Below are positions 15,480 through 15,546 of a stretch of 15,546 bases of DNA, in pieces (the stretch's first letter is position 1; each line of letters starts with the position of its first letter). Origin of the DNA: an uncultured Lachnospiraceae bacterium (lineage in GTDB: Bacteria > Bacillota > Clostridia > Lachnospirales > Lachnospiraceae); NCBI GenBank assembly GCA_946406305.1, contig CAMJKC010000021.1, forward strand, positions 1 through 15,546. Direction: 5' to 3'. A program made the translations under genes and the position numbers. The notes under the pieces are model-generated. The model did not search any database and was not told the origin of the DNA. It was given only the letters and a program-made list of their open reading frames with translations.

Positions 15480-15546
15480 ATGCCAAAAGCAAAAAACGAA
15501 AAAAACAAAAACCACATAAGAATAATAAATTAAAAATGTTATTAGA
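15480..15546 (+). CDS. Possible start of a third gene, frame disrupted or cut by window edge
   Basis: ATG 15480 has a well-spaced GGGGA (15467-15471). In its own frame it gives only 17 residues (MPKAKNEKNKNHIRIIN) and stops at 15531-15533. A neighbouring frame stays open to the window end and reads KKRKKQKPHKNNKLKMLL, a common kind of basic N-terminus. The two could be joined by a one-base change in the A-runs at 15491-15496 or 15499-15505. It may be a real small ORF, a slipped homopolymer, or noise. Confidence 0.25.

Overview
This window is strongly A+T-rich. Its ribosome-binding sites are of the AGGAG type, its arginine codons are mostly AGA, and it carries a selenium locus and a CBS-regulated family II pyrophosphatase. 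Together these point to a low-GC anaerobic Firmicute of the Clostridia. A relative of the oral or gut Peptostreptococcaceae is a guess that the sequence alone cannot confirm. Apart from the first, partial gene, every gene is on the + strand.

Positions 1-2964 form a selenium module. A yedE-type selenium/sulfur membrane transporter runs leftward off the window. It is divergent from a LysR regulator, which is followed at short spacing by tRNA-Sec (anticodon TCA) and selA (selenocysteine synthase). selB and selD are not in the window, although selB often follows selA in clostridia.

Positions 3028-9048 hold a giant polytopic membrane protein (1322 aa), a 39-aa small ORF overlapping its end, an unrecognised 83-aa protein, an NmrA-like NAD(P)-binding oxidoreductase and an HD-domain hydrolase. 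The last two look like ordinary accessory metabolism.

Positions 9049-9288 are a repeat-dense intergenic region: two sets of 33-bp-period repeats in opposite orientation, a 14-bp palindrome and a run of ten C. It leads into an AAA+ ATPase with a C-terminal PD-(D/E)XK-like module (DUF4143 type). A DUF975-like membrane protein and a Mn-dependent CBS inorganic pyrophosphatase follow.

Positions 12963-15546 are the most interesting part. A 13-bp perfect hairpin abuts a textbook promoter (TTGACA-N17-TATAAT). The promoter drives a translationally coupled pair: an ABC/AAA15-type ATPase (469 aa) and a small protein with TOPRIM-like acidic motifs (229 aa). This is the split, OLD-like ATPase plus TOPRIM architecture seen in several phage-defence systems (AbiL, PARIS and OLD-type pairs). 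A defence role here is inferred. Behind the pair are very short, Lys-rich overlapping frames that may be the disrupted start of a third component, cut off by the window edge.
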